Shown here one piece after another: positions 1 to 6,313 of a DNA stretch of 14,409 nucleotides. The position numbers were made by a program, and so were the translations under genes. This stretch comes from Candidatus Ectomicrobium neotermitis. GTDB taxonomy: Bacteria; Elusimicrobiota; Endomicrobiia; Endomicrobiales; Endomicrobiaceae. The DNA lies in contig JAITBH010000056.1 in NCBI GenBank assembly GCA_031283745.1, forward strand, positions 1 through 14,409, read 5' to 3'. Below the pieces are notes generated by a model that did no database searches, was not told the DNA's origin, and worked only from the letters and a program-made list of their open reading frames with translations. Numbering within the stretch: position 1 is the stretch's first letter; every line of letters starts with the position of its first letter.

Positions 1-42
1 GGGCGGGAGGGTTTGAAACCCTCCCCTACATTGGTCACCCTA
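1..42 (+). repeat. palindromic intergenic repeat, copy 1 (truncated by window start)
   Basis: The core at 5-25 is a perfect inverted repeat: arms GGGAGGGTTT and AAACCCTCCC around one central G, followed by CCTACATTGGTCACCC. The same core occurs at 159-179, 271-291, 321-341 and 13865-13885. It would fold as a strong hairpin in RNA or single-stranded DNA. No coding potential is credible here. The short open frames translating to VGEGFKPSRPP are by-products of the repeat. Confidence 0.9.
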
Positions 43-117
43 ATCACTGCCGTTTTTGCCGCCTGCCCGCCATTCTGTTCGGCGGGTTGGTCGTTGCCGT
101 GCGTCGTAAACGATAAC

Positions 118-199
118 GGCAAACCGCATTCTTAACCCGCCAAGAGGAAGCGGCGGGCGGGAGGGTTTGAAACCCTCCCCTACATTGGTCACCCTAATC
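118..199 (+). repeat. palindromic intergenic repeat, copy 2 (long form)
   Basis: This is the long form of the repeat. A leader with CATTCTTAACCCGCC and a second small hairpin (CCCGCC, then AAGAGGAAG, then CGGCGGG) precedes the palindrome at 159-179 and the CCTACATTGGTCACCC tail. Copy 3 matches it almost base for base over about 70 bp, so the unit is larger than the palindrome and has two adjacent stem-loops. Confidence 0.9.
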
Positions 200-229
200 C
201 CTACCGTGGTCGTGGTCGTGACCGTTGCC

Positions 230-297
230 GGCAAACGGCATTCTTAACCCGCCAAGAGGAAGCGGCGGGCGGGAGGGTTTGAAACCCTCCCCTACAT
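230..297 (+). repeat. palindromic intergenic repeat, copy 3 (long form, shortened tail)
   Basis: It has the same two-hairpin arrangement as the copy at 118-199, with the palindrome at 271-291. The tail stops after CCTACATT and runs into unrelated sequence, so the TGGTCACCC segment has been lost. Confidence 0.88.
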
Positions 298-312
298 TTA
301 ATTGGAAGGAAT

Positions 313-356
313 CGGCGGGCGGGAGGGTTTGAAACCCTCCCCTACATTGGTCACCC
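313..356 (+). repeat. palindromic intergenic repeat, copy 4 (short form)
   Basis: The palindrome lies at 321-341, preceded only by CGGCGGGC and followed by the CCTACATTGGTCACCC tail. The upstream CATTCTTAACCCGCC hairpin is absent. It lies 29 bp from the preceding palindrome, giving a near-tandem pair. Confidence 0.88.
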
Positions 357-372
357 GAGTGCCGTGTCGTTT

Positions 373-485
373 GTCGCCTGCCCGCCATTCTGGGCGGGTC
401 GCCTTGTCGTTATCTTGTCGTGCCTTGTCGTTGTTGTTGCCGTTGCCTTGTCGTTGTCGTTGCCGTTGCCGTTGCCGTTGCAGTT
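373..485. repeat. GCCTGCCCGCC hairpin followed by GTTGCC/GTCGTT low-complexity tract
   Basis: A small hairpin (CCCGCC, a six-base loop, GGCGGG) at about 377-394 is a variant of those at about 61-86 and 13579-13603. It is followed by irregular iterations of CTTGTCGTT and CCGTTG up to about 480. The six-frame translations are low-complexity runs of Q, R, N, D and K, or of C and R, which indicates noncoding repeat expansion rather than a gene. Confidence 0.75.
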
Positions 486-532
486 TTGGTCGTGGTCGTT
501 CACTAACCACTAACCACTAATCACTGTCGTTC
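486..532 (+). repeat. heptamer repeat block (ACTAACC) with GGTCGTGGTCG leader, left copy
   Basis: The block begins TTGGTCGTGGTCGTTC, continues with tandem ACTAACC heptamers ending ACTAATCACTG, and closes with TCGTTC. The same 47 bases occur at 13651-13704 in the same orientation, except that the right copy carries one extra heptamer. A shorter copy of the heptamer part lies at 541-565. Confidence 0.88.
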
Positions 533-540
533 AGTCGTTC

Positions 541-565
541 ACTAACCACTAACCACTAATCACTG
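541..565 (+). repeat. heptamer repeat block (ACTAACC), short copy
   Basis: Two ACTAACC heptamers end in ACTAATCACTG, identical to the heptamer part of the block at 486-532. It abuts the stop codon of the small membrane-protein gene (570-572), so the repeat island reaches the 3' end of the LPS operon. Confidence 0.85.
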
Positions 566-569
566 CCGT

Positions 570-818
570 TCATATCCCCAGTATTGACGTTTTCGCCTTT
601 GAGTTGTCCAACCAAGGGGTAATTCTCATATCAACTTTAACCATATAAGGTTTCAATATGATGTTGCCCACGAAAAAAACGACTATCAGGACTGCCAAAA
701 TTGCCCCCATTGTTACCAAAAGGTTCTTGTAGGTCGGCACAAACGGGGTCAAATGCTCGTCTGCCTCTGTTGTTTCTGGAGCTGGAGTCTGCCCCTTTTT
801 TTGAATTTCTTTTTTCAT
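570..818 (-). CDS. small single-pass membrane protein of unknown function, last gene of the LPS operon
   Basis: This 82-residue protein has a charged, Pro/Glu/Thr-rich N-terminus (1-30), one hydrophobic helix (about 33-55) and a short C-terminal segment with Lys57, Lys61 and Arg65. By the positive-inside rule its topology is ambiguous. The start codon lies one base after the kdsA stop (TGAAATG), with AAGGCGG just upstream, so translation is probably coupled to kdsA. I do not recognise a family. The position after kdsA is where other bacteria often carry LPS-export genes such as lptC, and an LptC protein also begins with one transmembrane helix, but this protein is far too short for LptC and shows none of its periplasmic domain. 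The repeat island starts right after the stop, so a 3' truncation by repeat insertion is possible. Confidence is good that it is a gene and low for any role. Confidence 0.6.
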   Translation of the reverse strand: MKKEIQKKGQTPAPETTEADEHLTPFVPTYKNLLVTMGAILAVLIVVFFVGNIILKPYMVKVDMRITPWLDNSKAKTSILGI

Positions 819-819
819 T

Positions 820-1644
820 TCATTTCACCGCCTTATCAATTTTTTTAATTTCGCTTAATGTTGCCTTCAAATTTTTCAAGTCTATGCTATTTGCACCGTC
901 CGAAAGGGCTTTTTGGGGATTATCGTGGGTTTCCATAAACACTGCAGCCACTCCGACAGCAACGGCAGCTTTTGAAAGGGGCAAAATAAACTCTTTGTCC
1001 CCCCCGCTTTTATTTCCCAGTCCTCCCGGAAGTTGGACGCTGTGGGTAGCATCAAAAATCACGGGGCAGCCCAACTTTTTCATTATTTCAATACCTCTAA
1101 AGTCAACAACGAGATTATGATAGCCGAAACTTGCACCCCTTTCGGTCAAAGAAATGTCTTTACAGCCATAATGCTGAGCCTTTTTGACCACATGAGCCAT
1201 ATCCTCGGGGGCTAAAAACTGCCCTTTTTTGATGTTTACGGGCTTGCCGGTCTGGGCTGCTGCTTTGATCAAATCGGTTTGACGCGACAAAAAAGCAGGA
1301 ATTTGAATGATGTCAGCGATTTTTGCCGCCTCGTCTGCCTGTTGGGGGATATGAATATCGGTAATAATCGGCACCCCGACGCTTTTTTTGACTTTTGCAA
1401 GTATCTCAAGCCCATCTTTTATGCCCGGCCCCCTATAAGAATCGATGGATGACCTATTGGCTTTGTCAAAAGATGCCTTGAAAATGAATGGAATTTTGAG
1501 GGAGGATGCAATTTTCTTTATCTGGGCAGCCATAAAAATAGCGTGATCTTGGCTTTCGATCACGCATGGACCTGCGATAACTGCTATGGGTAGGTCATTT
1601 CCAATCACTACCTTGTCGGACACTTTTATCGTTTTACTTGCCAT
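820..1644 (-). CDS. kdsA: 3-deoxy-8-phosphooctulonate synthase (Kdo-8-phosphate synthase), metal-dependent type
   Basis: KdsA condenses phosphoenolpyruvate with arabinose-5-phosphate in the cytoplasm to give Kdo-8-phosphate, the first committed step to Kdo. The 274-residue length is normal. Visible motifs are IAGPCVIES (23-31), KASFDKANRSS (56-66), the FDATHSVQLPGG segment (198-208) and METHDNP (237-243). Cys27 occupies the position that is Cys in the metal-dependent class (Aquifex type) and Asn in the metal-free E. coli type. The other expected metal ligands, His201, Glu239 and Asp249, are also present, so I infer a divalent-metal enzyme. The gene overlaps the 3' end of kdsB by 11 bp, with GGAG ahead of the ATG, and is followed after one base by a small membrane-protein gene. 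Identification is firm. Metal dependence is inferred from residues only. Confidence 0.97.
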   Translation of the reverse strand: MASKTIKVSDKVVIGNDLPIAVIAGPCVIESQDHAIFMAAQIKKIASSLKIPFIFKASFDKANRSSIDSYRGPGIKDGLEILAKVKKSVGVPIITDIHIPQQADEAAKIADIIQIPAFLSRQTDLIKAAAQTGKPVNIKKGQFLAPEDMAHVVKKAQHYGCKDISLTERGASFGYHNLVVDFRGIEIMKKLGCPVIFDATHSVQLPGGLGNKSGGDKEFILPLSKAAVAVGVAAVFMETHDNPQKALSDGANSIDLKNLKATLSEIKKIDKAVK

Positions 1645-2380
1645 CTATATCTCCGTTTATAATCTTTTCAACTAAAAGAATGTCATGCGGCTCGTCTACC
1701 CCTATGCTGTCTTGGTCAGCAATAATCACTTTTATCTTATGCCCATACTCTAAAGCCCGCAATTGTTCAAGCGACTCGGCTTTTTCTAAGGCTCTCGGCT
1801 CATACTTTTCAAAAGCTTCCAAAAAACCCCGTTTATAACCATAAATTCCCAAGTGCTTGAAATACTCGGTCGGGGCTTGCTGATCTCTATTGTATGGTAT
1901 CAGCGATCTTGAGAAAAACAATGCCCAGAAATCTTTGTCAAAAACAACTTTCACATTATTTGGGTTTTTAGCACTTTCGGTATCCTTAAAAGGGCAGGCT
2001 GCCGTGATAAAGTCAACTTTTGGGTCATTTTTAAGAGTCGAAGCCAAATTATCTATCAGAACTGGATCGATAAGAGGCTCATCACCTTGATTGTTTAGTA
2101 AAATGTCATAGTTTTTGAGGAAGTTTTGTGTTGCATAAGCAATTCTGTCCGTCCCGCTTTTGCAAGTCTGGGGGGTCATAAAAACATCCCCTCCGACTGA
2201 TTTAACTTTCTCAAAGATCCTCTCGTCATCTGTAAGAACTGCCGCCAAGTCTATATTTTTGCTCTGCTTGACCCGCTCTAAAACCCTTTCGATGAGCGTT
2301 TTGCCGTTTATTAAAGCAAGAGCTTTGCCCAAAAACCTGCTTGAGGCATATCTTGAGGGGATCAAGGCTGCGGCTTTCAT
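1634..2380 (-). CDS. kdsB: 3-deoxy-manno-octulosonate cytidylyltransferase (CMP-Kdo synthetase)
   Basis: KdsB activates Kdo with CTP to CMP-Kdo, the donor used by WaaA on lipid A, in the cytoplasm. The 248-residue protein begins with the nucleotide-binding signature IPSRYASSR (7-15) and LGKAL. It also has TDDERI (50-55), SGTDRI (75-80) and the conserved NQGDEPLI block (97-104), as in the GT-A-like sugar nucleotidyltransferase fold. The start codon overlaps the rfaE1 stop by four bases (ATGA) and the 3' end overlaps the kdsA start by 11 bp, so the three genes are tightly coupled. Kdo-8-P phosphatase (KdsC) and arabinose-5-phosphate isomerase (KdsD), which complete the route, are not in the window. 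Confidence 0.97.
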   Translation of the reverse strand: MKAAALIPSRYASSRFLGKALALINGKTLIERVLERVKQSKNIDLAAVLTDDERIFEKVKSVGGDVFMTPQTCKSGTDRIAYATQNFLKNYDILLNNQGDEPLIDPVLIDNLASTLKNDPKVDFITAACPFKDTESAKNPNNVKVVFDKDFWALFFSRSLIPYNRDQQAPTEYFKHLGIYGYKRGFLEAFEKYEPRALEKAESLEQLRALEYGHKIKVIIADQDSIGVDEPHDILLVEKIINGDIDGK

Positions 2381-3381
2381 TTGCTGTAAAACTCCTCGAT
2401 AGCACTTTGAATCTCTTTCGGGCTTGCTGTGGCTGTGCCTATTTTTGCCACCACAATGCCTGCCGCAAAATTTGAAATTTCAGCAGCTGAAAGAAAATCT
2501 GCCCCAGCCGCCAAAGCCAAAGTCATTGTCGAGATCACGGTATCCCCCGCTCCTGTAACATCATAAACCTCTCTTGCCCGCGTTGGGATATTTGTAACCT
2601 TCCCGCCTGCTTCTATGAGCATCATTCCCTTTTCGCTGCGGGTAATTAGGACAGAGTCCGAATTGATAAATTCCAGAATTTTCTTGCCGAGTTCCGCTAT
2701 ATCGGTATCCATCTCGATATTTGAGGCTTTCATACCTTCGATAGCCTCTTTAGTGTTGGGGGTGATGGTTGTTACTCCGTAATATTTCTTGAAATTGTCG
2801 AGCTTGGGGTCTACGCTGATAGGAATTTTATGCTTTCTTGAAAGTTCAATCGCTTTTCTAAGCACATTATCCCCCACAACACCTTTACCGTAATCGGAAA
2901 TTATCACCCCGTCGGATTTAGGAATTATCTCTTCTATGTTTATAAGGATTTTTTCTTGTGCATCGGGGGACGGCTCGCCTTTGATTTCTTTGTCAACTCG
3001 CACGACCTGCTGGCTTGCCGCAATAATTCTTGTTTTTGTGATGGTAGGTTTATCGGAATCTTCTACGAGGTATTTTGAAGAGATATTTTTCTCCTCTAAA
3101 AGTCTAACCAAGAGGTCTGAGCTGGAATCGTTGCCCATTGCACTCACTAAGTAAGCCGTTCCGCCTAAAGCTGCAATGTTTGCCGCCACATTCCCTGCTC
3201 CGCCTAAAGTCTGGCTCTCTTTGCTGACCTCTACTATCGGGACAGGGGCTTCGGGGGATATTCTTTTGACCGATCCCCAGATGAATAAATCCACCATGGT
3301 GTCCCCGATAACTGCTATTTTTTGCCTCTTGAACGAAGAAAGTAAGTCGAAAAGTTTGTTTTTGCTTATGTTTTTTATCAT
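2377..3381 (-). CDS. rfaE1: D-glycero-beta-D-manno-heptose-7-phosphate kinase (RfaE domain I)
   Basis: This PfkB/ribokinase-family kinase of 334 residues phosphorylates heptose-7-phosphate at C1 during ADP-heptose synthesis. Visible features are the substrate-binding GGAGNVAANIAALGG (60-74), DYGKG (163-167), SVDPK (189-193), TPNTKE (207-212) and the C-terminal GAGD motif (277-280), whose Asp280 is the expected catalytic base. In E. coli this kinase is fused to an ADP-transferase (HldE). Here the protein ends after the kinase domain, so the transferase (rfaE2/hldC) must be encoded elsewhere. The gene starts 18 bp after hldD and overlaps kdsB by four bases. Other PfkB sugar kinases share the fold, but the LPS operon context and sequence make the heptose kinase assignment secure. 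Confidence 0.94.
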   Translation of the reverse strand: MIKNISKNKLFDLLSSFKRQKIAVIGDTMVDLFIWGSVKRISPEAPVPIVEVSKESQTLGGAGNVAANIAALGGTAYLVSAMGNDSSSDLLVRLLEEKNISSKYLVEDSDKPTITKTRIIAASQQVVRVDKEIKGEPSPDAQEKILINIEEIIPKSDGVIISDYGKGVVGDNVLRKAIELSRKHKIPISVDPKLDNFKKYYGVTTITPNTKEAIEGMKASNIEMDTDIAELGKKILEFINSDSVLITRSEKGMMLIEAGGKVTNIPTRAREVYDVTGAGDTVISTMTLALAAGADFLSAAEISNFAAGIVVAKIGTATASPKEIQSAIEEFYSK

Positions 3382-3399
3382 TGCCGAAATCCCCCGCTT

Positions 3400-4362
3400 T
3401 TATAGGTAAGTTTTATCTTTCAAGTAGTTGCAGTAATCTTTTACGCTGTCCTCAAGTTCCATAAATGGTTTATCAAAGCCTGCTGCGGTCAGATTAGACA
3501 TATTTGCTTGAGTGAAATACTGATATTTGGGTTGAAGGGAGGCGGGCATATCCACGTAATCGATTTTCTCCTTTTTGCCAATACCAGCAAACATCGCATC
3601 AGCCAATTCCTTCCAGCTTCTCGCTTTGCCAGTCCCCAAGTTAAAAATACCTGTCTTTGATGGATTTTTAAGCAAGAAATACATCGCTTCCACTGCATCC
3701 TTGACATAGATGAAGTCCCGCTTTTGCCCGCCATCAGGATAATCGCTGCTATAGGACTTAAACAGTTTGATCAGCCCTTTTTGGGCAACTTCGTCATAAC
3801 TTTTACAAATAACGCTCCGCATATCCCCTTTATGGTATTCATTAGGCCCGAAAACATTAAAAAACTTGATGCCCGCAGCTTTGTTTATATAGCCGCTGTT
3901 GAGGAGCCAGAGGTCAAAGAGGTGTTTTGAGTATCCATACATATTCAATGGTTTATATTGGTATAGCTTTTGGGGGTCATCGTCATATCCGAACTCCCCT
4001 CCGCCATAGGTGGCGGCTGAGGAGGCATAGATAAAAGGAATATCATTCTCAAATGCCCACAGTGCGAGGACTTTTGAGTATTCATAGTTGTTTTTGATGT
4101 AGTAGTTGGAATCTGTCTGGGTGGTTGAACTGCATGCGCCGAGGTGGATTACTGCTTGAGGTTTTGAAAGCTGTCTTGAGACTACGAGGTTAAAAAAATC
4201 GTTCTTTTGAACATAATCGCTGAACTTCTTTCCTATCAGGTTTTTCCATTTTTCGCTGTCATCGAGATGATCTACGACCAAAATGTCTTTTATGCCTTCT
4301 TGATTAAGTTTCCATAGAAAACAACTGCCTATAAAACCCGCTCCCCCTGTCAAAACAATCAT
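3400..4362 (-). CDS. hldD: ADP-L-glycero-D-manno-heptose 6-epimerase
   Basis: HldD (also RfaD/WaaD) epimerises ADP-D-glycero-manno-heptose to the L-glycero form, the last step of heptose donor synthesis. The 320-residue protein is a short-chain dehydrogenase of the extended type: NADP-binding GGAGFIG (6-12), YASSAATYG (112-120) and the catalytic Tyr142-x-x-x-Lys146 in MYGYSKHLFD. The block FFNVFGPNEYHKGDMRS is typical of HldD. It is the first gene of the LPS operon. The ATG is preceded by AGGAG with a seven-base spacer, and a promoter lies about 30 bp further upstream (4392-4420). GmhA, GmhB and the ADP-transferase are not in the window, so the heptose route is split between loci. Confidence 0.96.
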   Translation of the reverse strand: MIVLTGGAGFIGSCFLWKLNQEGIKDILVVDHLDDSEKWKNLIGKKFSDYVQKNDFFNLVVSRQLSKPQAVIHLGACSSTTQTDSNYYIKNNYEYSKVLALWAFENDIPFIYASSAATYGGGEFGYDDDPQKLYQYKPLNMYGYSKHLFDLWLLNSGYINKAAGIKFFNVFGPNEYHKGDMRSVICKSYDEVAQKGLIKLFKSYSSDYPDGGQKRDFIYVKDAVEAMYFLLKNPSKTGIFNLGTGKARSWKELADAMFAGIGKKEKIDYVDMPASLQPKYQYFTQANMSNLTAAGFDKPFMELEDSVKDYCNYLKDKTYL

Positions 4363-4391
4363 TGATTTGCTCCTGTTTTTAAGTTTCGGCG

Positions 4392-4420
4392 ATTGTATAA
4401 AACAAACTATATAGTGTCAA
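4392..4420 (-). promoter_or_regulatory. sigma70-type promoter of the hldD-rfaE1-kdsBA operon
   Basis: On the minus strand, TTGACA (4415-4420) is separated by exactly 17 bases from TACAAT (4392-4397). It faces hldD, with a predicted start about 20 bases before the ATG. The -35 is embedded in a short palindrome, GTCAA-T-TTGAC on the plus strand (4416-4426), which could be an operator or chance. Confidence 0.8.
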
Positions 4421-4442
4421 TTTGACTTTTTGGGGCATTTTT

Positions 4443-4510
4443 AGAGTGTTTTTGAGCCATTTTGGGGGTTTTTTGGCTCTTTTTTAGCACTCTCCCAAAA
4501 ACACTGCTAA
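4443..4510. repeat. nested inverted repeats upstream of the hldD promoter
   Basis: Three mutually exclusive stems are visible: GAGCCA (4454-4459) with TGGCTC (4474-4479); the flanking AGAGTG (4443-4448) with CACTCT (4488-4493); and TTAGCA (4484-4489) with TGCTAA (4505-4510). T-runs separate the arms on the plus strand. The block sits between the end of glnK and the hldD promoter. It could help to end glnK transcription or bind a regulator. No gene is visible in this 226-bp interval. Confidence 0.45.
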
Positions 4511-4543
4511 TTTAGAAAATGCCTGCCGAGGGGGGGATTTTGA

Positions 4544-4578
4544 TCCGCCGGCTGTTTTGGGCAGCCAGCGGATTTTTT
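4544..4578. terminator. stem-loop after glnK, terminator-like
   Basis: An 11-bp stem (TCCGCCGGCTG at 4544-4554 with CAGCCAGCGGA at 4562-4572, one G-T pair) encloses a seven-base loop. The T6 run follows on the plus strand, although the nearest gene, glnK, ends 11 bases away on the minus strand, where the hairpin is preceded by A-rich and followed by C-rich sequence. Termination of glnK here is therefore plausible but not canonical. Confidence 0.5.
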
Positions 4579-4588
4579 GATTTTTGGC

Positions 4589-4933
4589 TCAGTTTATGGC
4601 TGCCGTTCCCGTTTCTTTTGTTCTAACTCTGATCACATTCCTTAGATCATAGCTGAATATCTTTCCATCACCGGGATTTCCCGTAAAAGCGGCCTTCAAA
4701 ATAGCATCAATTGTTTTTTTCTCCCATTCTTCATTTGAAACGACTATCTCAAACTTAATTTTGGGGAGCATCGTGATGTTGACCTCTGTTCCTCTAACGA
4801 GTTCTTTATAACCCTTAGACTTCCCGCAGCCCATAACCTGCGACACGGTGATGCCGTTTACATTTATCTCGTTGAGGGCATCTTTTATGTCCTCAAATTT
4901 ATCCTCTCGCACTATTGCTTCTACTTTTATCAT
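4589..4933 (-). CDS. glnK: P-II family nitrogen regulatory protein, AmtB-linked (GlnK-type)
   Basis: P-II trimers sense 2-oxoglutarate and ADP/ATP and, in the GlnK group, dock on AmtB to close ammonium uptake. The 114-residue length is normal. Visible parts are the T-loop (36-55), Lys58, the B-loop TGNPGDGKIF (about 84-93) and the C-loop RTKETG. Position 51, the Tyr uridylylated by GlnD in proteobacteria, is Val here, and position 46 is also Val, so control by uridylylation is not expected. Position 39, the Gln that in E. coli GlnK helps coordinate Mg-ATP-2-oxoglutarate, is Ser. The gene follows amtB by 31 bp with AGGAGG before its ATG. The amtB-glnK order is the reverse of E. coli. I use glnK because of the amtB linkage; glnB would be equally defensible by sequence. 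Confidence 0.95.
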   Translation of the reverse strand: MIKVEAIVREDKFEDIKDALNEINVNGITVSQVMGCGKSKGYKELVRGTEVNITMLPKIKFEIVVSNEEWEKKTIDAILKAAFTGNPGDGKIFSYDLRNVIRVRTKETGTAAIN

Positions 4934-4964
4934 TTTGATCCTCCTGTTATTTTTTGAATACGGC

Positions 4965-6194
4965 TTAATCTAATCCCAAGAAAGCGGGATAAGCGTTTTC
5001 GCCGTGCTGAGTGATATCAAGACCGACAAGCTCATCCTTCCTTTCAACCCGCAGTGTGGTAAATAGGCGAGTTATGCCCGCACAAACCAAAGTGCCGACA
5101 ACAACTACGACTAAAGTTATCAATATGCCCAGCACTTGAGCCTTAAACTGAGTAAAATCTCCGGCTATCAAACCGGGAACCCCTTGATTTAAGTTCAATG
5201 TTGGGTCGACAAAAACTCCAGTCATCAGCCCGCCCCAAATTCCGCCTATGCCATGACAGCCAAAAGCATCCAAAGAATCATCTATCTTGAACACTTTCTT
5301 GATCAAAGATATGCCGAAATAGCATGCGATTGGAACGGTTAGCCCGATAATCAAAGCTGCCTGCATTGACACAAAACCCGCCGCGGGAGTTATGCCGACA
5401 AGACCGGCTATAACACCAGTGCAAGCTCCTATCAAAGTGGGTTTACCTTGCTTTATCACATCGATTATCATCCACATAAGCAAAGCTGCACCTGCTGAAA
5501 TTGCAGTGGTCAAAAATGCGTGGCCCGCCAATCCGTTTGCAGCCAAAGCACTGCCCGCATTAAAGCCGAACCACCCAAACCACAGCAAAGCCATGCCAAG
5601 CACTATAAAAGGAATATTGTGTATACGGTATGACATTTGGTCATAGCCGATTCTCTTTCCTAGCAAAATGGCAAGCACGAGGCCTGTTGTTCCTGAACTT
5701 ATATGAACAACATCGCCGCCAGCAAAGTCCAATGCACCTAAGGTTCCACCGATAAACCCTCCGCCCCAAACCATATGGGCCAAAGGATAATAAACGATAA
5801 TCGACCATAGACCGATGAAGATAAACAGAGCTTTGAATCTCATTCTGCCCGCAATGGATCCAGTAATGATTGCTGGAGTTATCAAGGCAAACATCATCTG
5901 AAATGCCACGAAAACGAAAGTCGGGATGCTGCCCGAATTATCGTCTAAGGTTATGCCGTTAAGTGCGAAATTTTGCAAAGACCCAATGAAAGATCCTCCT
6001 CCGCTAAACGACAAACTATAACCCACCAACACATACAATACGATACACAGCCCCAAGATAAAAATTGAGTTCATCATATTGCTTACTGCATTTTTTCTAC
6101 GCCCCAAACCTGCGTAAAAGAGTGCAAGACCGGGTGTCATTATAAACACCAAGGCCGTGCAAATTACCATAAAACCAGTGTCTCCTGCGTTCAT
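4965..6194 (-). CDS. amtB: ammonium transporter, Amt/Rh family
   Basis: This inner-membrane ammonium channel has 409 residues from the chosen start and about eleven hydrophobic helices. Diagnostic features are the first helix with TPGLALFYAGLGRRKN, the pore-lining twin histidines His164 (GGDVVHISSG) and His314 (FGCHGIGGIWGG), and WFGWFGFNAGSA (205-216). The C-terminal GLDITQHGENAYP is the conserved cytoplasmic tail that couples to P-II. The open frame extends ten codons upstream to 6224, but those codons contain the Shine-Dalgarno AGGAGG (6203-6208) eight bases before the ATG at 6194, so the shorter protein is preferred. There is no obvious cleavable signal peptide, unlike E. coli AmtB. It is co-transcribed with glnK, and an intrinsic terminator-like hairpin sits in its leader. 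Confidence 0.96.
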   Translation of the reverse strand: MNAGDTGFMVICTALVFIMTPGLALFYAGLGRRKNAVSNMMNSIFILGLCIVLYVLVGYSLSFSGGGSFIGSLQNFALNGITLDDNSGSIPTFVFVAFQMMFALITPAIITGSIAGRMRFKALFIFIGLWSIIVYYPLAHMVWGGGFIGGTLGALDFAGGDVVHISSGTTGLVLAILLGKRIGYDQMSYRIHNIPFIVLGMALLWFGWFGFNAGSALAANGLAGHAFLTTAISAGAALLMWMIIDVIKQGKPTLIGACTGVIAGLVGITPAAGFVSMQAALIIGLTVPIACYFGISLIKKVFKIDDSLDAFGCHGIGGIWGGLMTGVFVDPTLNLNQGVPGLIAGDFTQFKAQVLGILITLVVVVVGTLVCAGITRLFTTLRVERKDELVGLDITQHGENAYPAFLGLD

Positions 6195-6202
6195 CTTTTG
6201 TT

Positions 6203-6208
6203 CCTCCT
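6203..6208 (-). promoter_or_regulatory. Shine-Dalgarno that fixes the amtB start
   Basis: AGGAGG lies eight bases before the ATG at 6194, within GAGGAGGAAC. It overlaps the codons of the alternative upstream start at 6224 (reading Glu-Glu-Glu), which argues for the downstream ATG. Confidence 0.85.
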
Positions 6209-6234
6209 CTTTTTTATAAATCACTCATAACGGC

Positions 6235-6287
6235 AAAAAAAAAGAGGCCCAAGATTGGCAATTCGTCTGCCTGTTCTTGAACCTCTT
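6235..6287 (-). terminator. intrinsic terminator hairpin inside the amtB leader (possible attenuator)
   Basis: Read on the minus strand, AAGAGGUUCAAGA (6275-6287) pairs with UCUUGGGCCUCUU (6242-6254) over 13 bp. Two G-U pairs would be C-A mismatches on the other strand, so the structure is directional. A smaller GGCA/UGCC hairpin sits in the loop, and a run of nine U follows the GC-rich part of the stem. It lies between the amtB promoter (6314-6342) and the amtB start (6194), so most transcripts would stop here unless it is opened. An alternative GAAC/GUUC stem (about 6279-6292) overlaps its 5' arm and could compete with it. Confidence 0.75.
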
Positions 6288-6313
6288 CGTTCTGTCGTTA
6301 TTAAGTTGCGGCG

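Noticed and set aside
1..356. CRISPR array, because of regularly recurring palindromic units
   Set aside because: Spacing between units is irregular, unit lengths differ, the intervening sequence is itself repetitive, one copy is inverted 13.5 kb away, and no cas gene is present.
40..520. Short open frames translating to VGEGFKPSRPP-type peptides and Q/R/N/D-rich runs
   Set aside because: They are translations of the palindromic and low-complexity repeats, appear in several frames, lack ribosome sites and change with repeat copy number.
6194..6307. Glutamine riboswitch or ANTAR two-hexaloop antitermination site in the amtB leader
   Set aside because: The conserved glutamine-aptamer core is not seen, and the hexaloop GAAGAG lacks the A at position 1 expected for ANTAR targets. 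Only a terminator hairpin and a competing stem can be supported.
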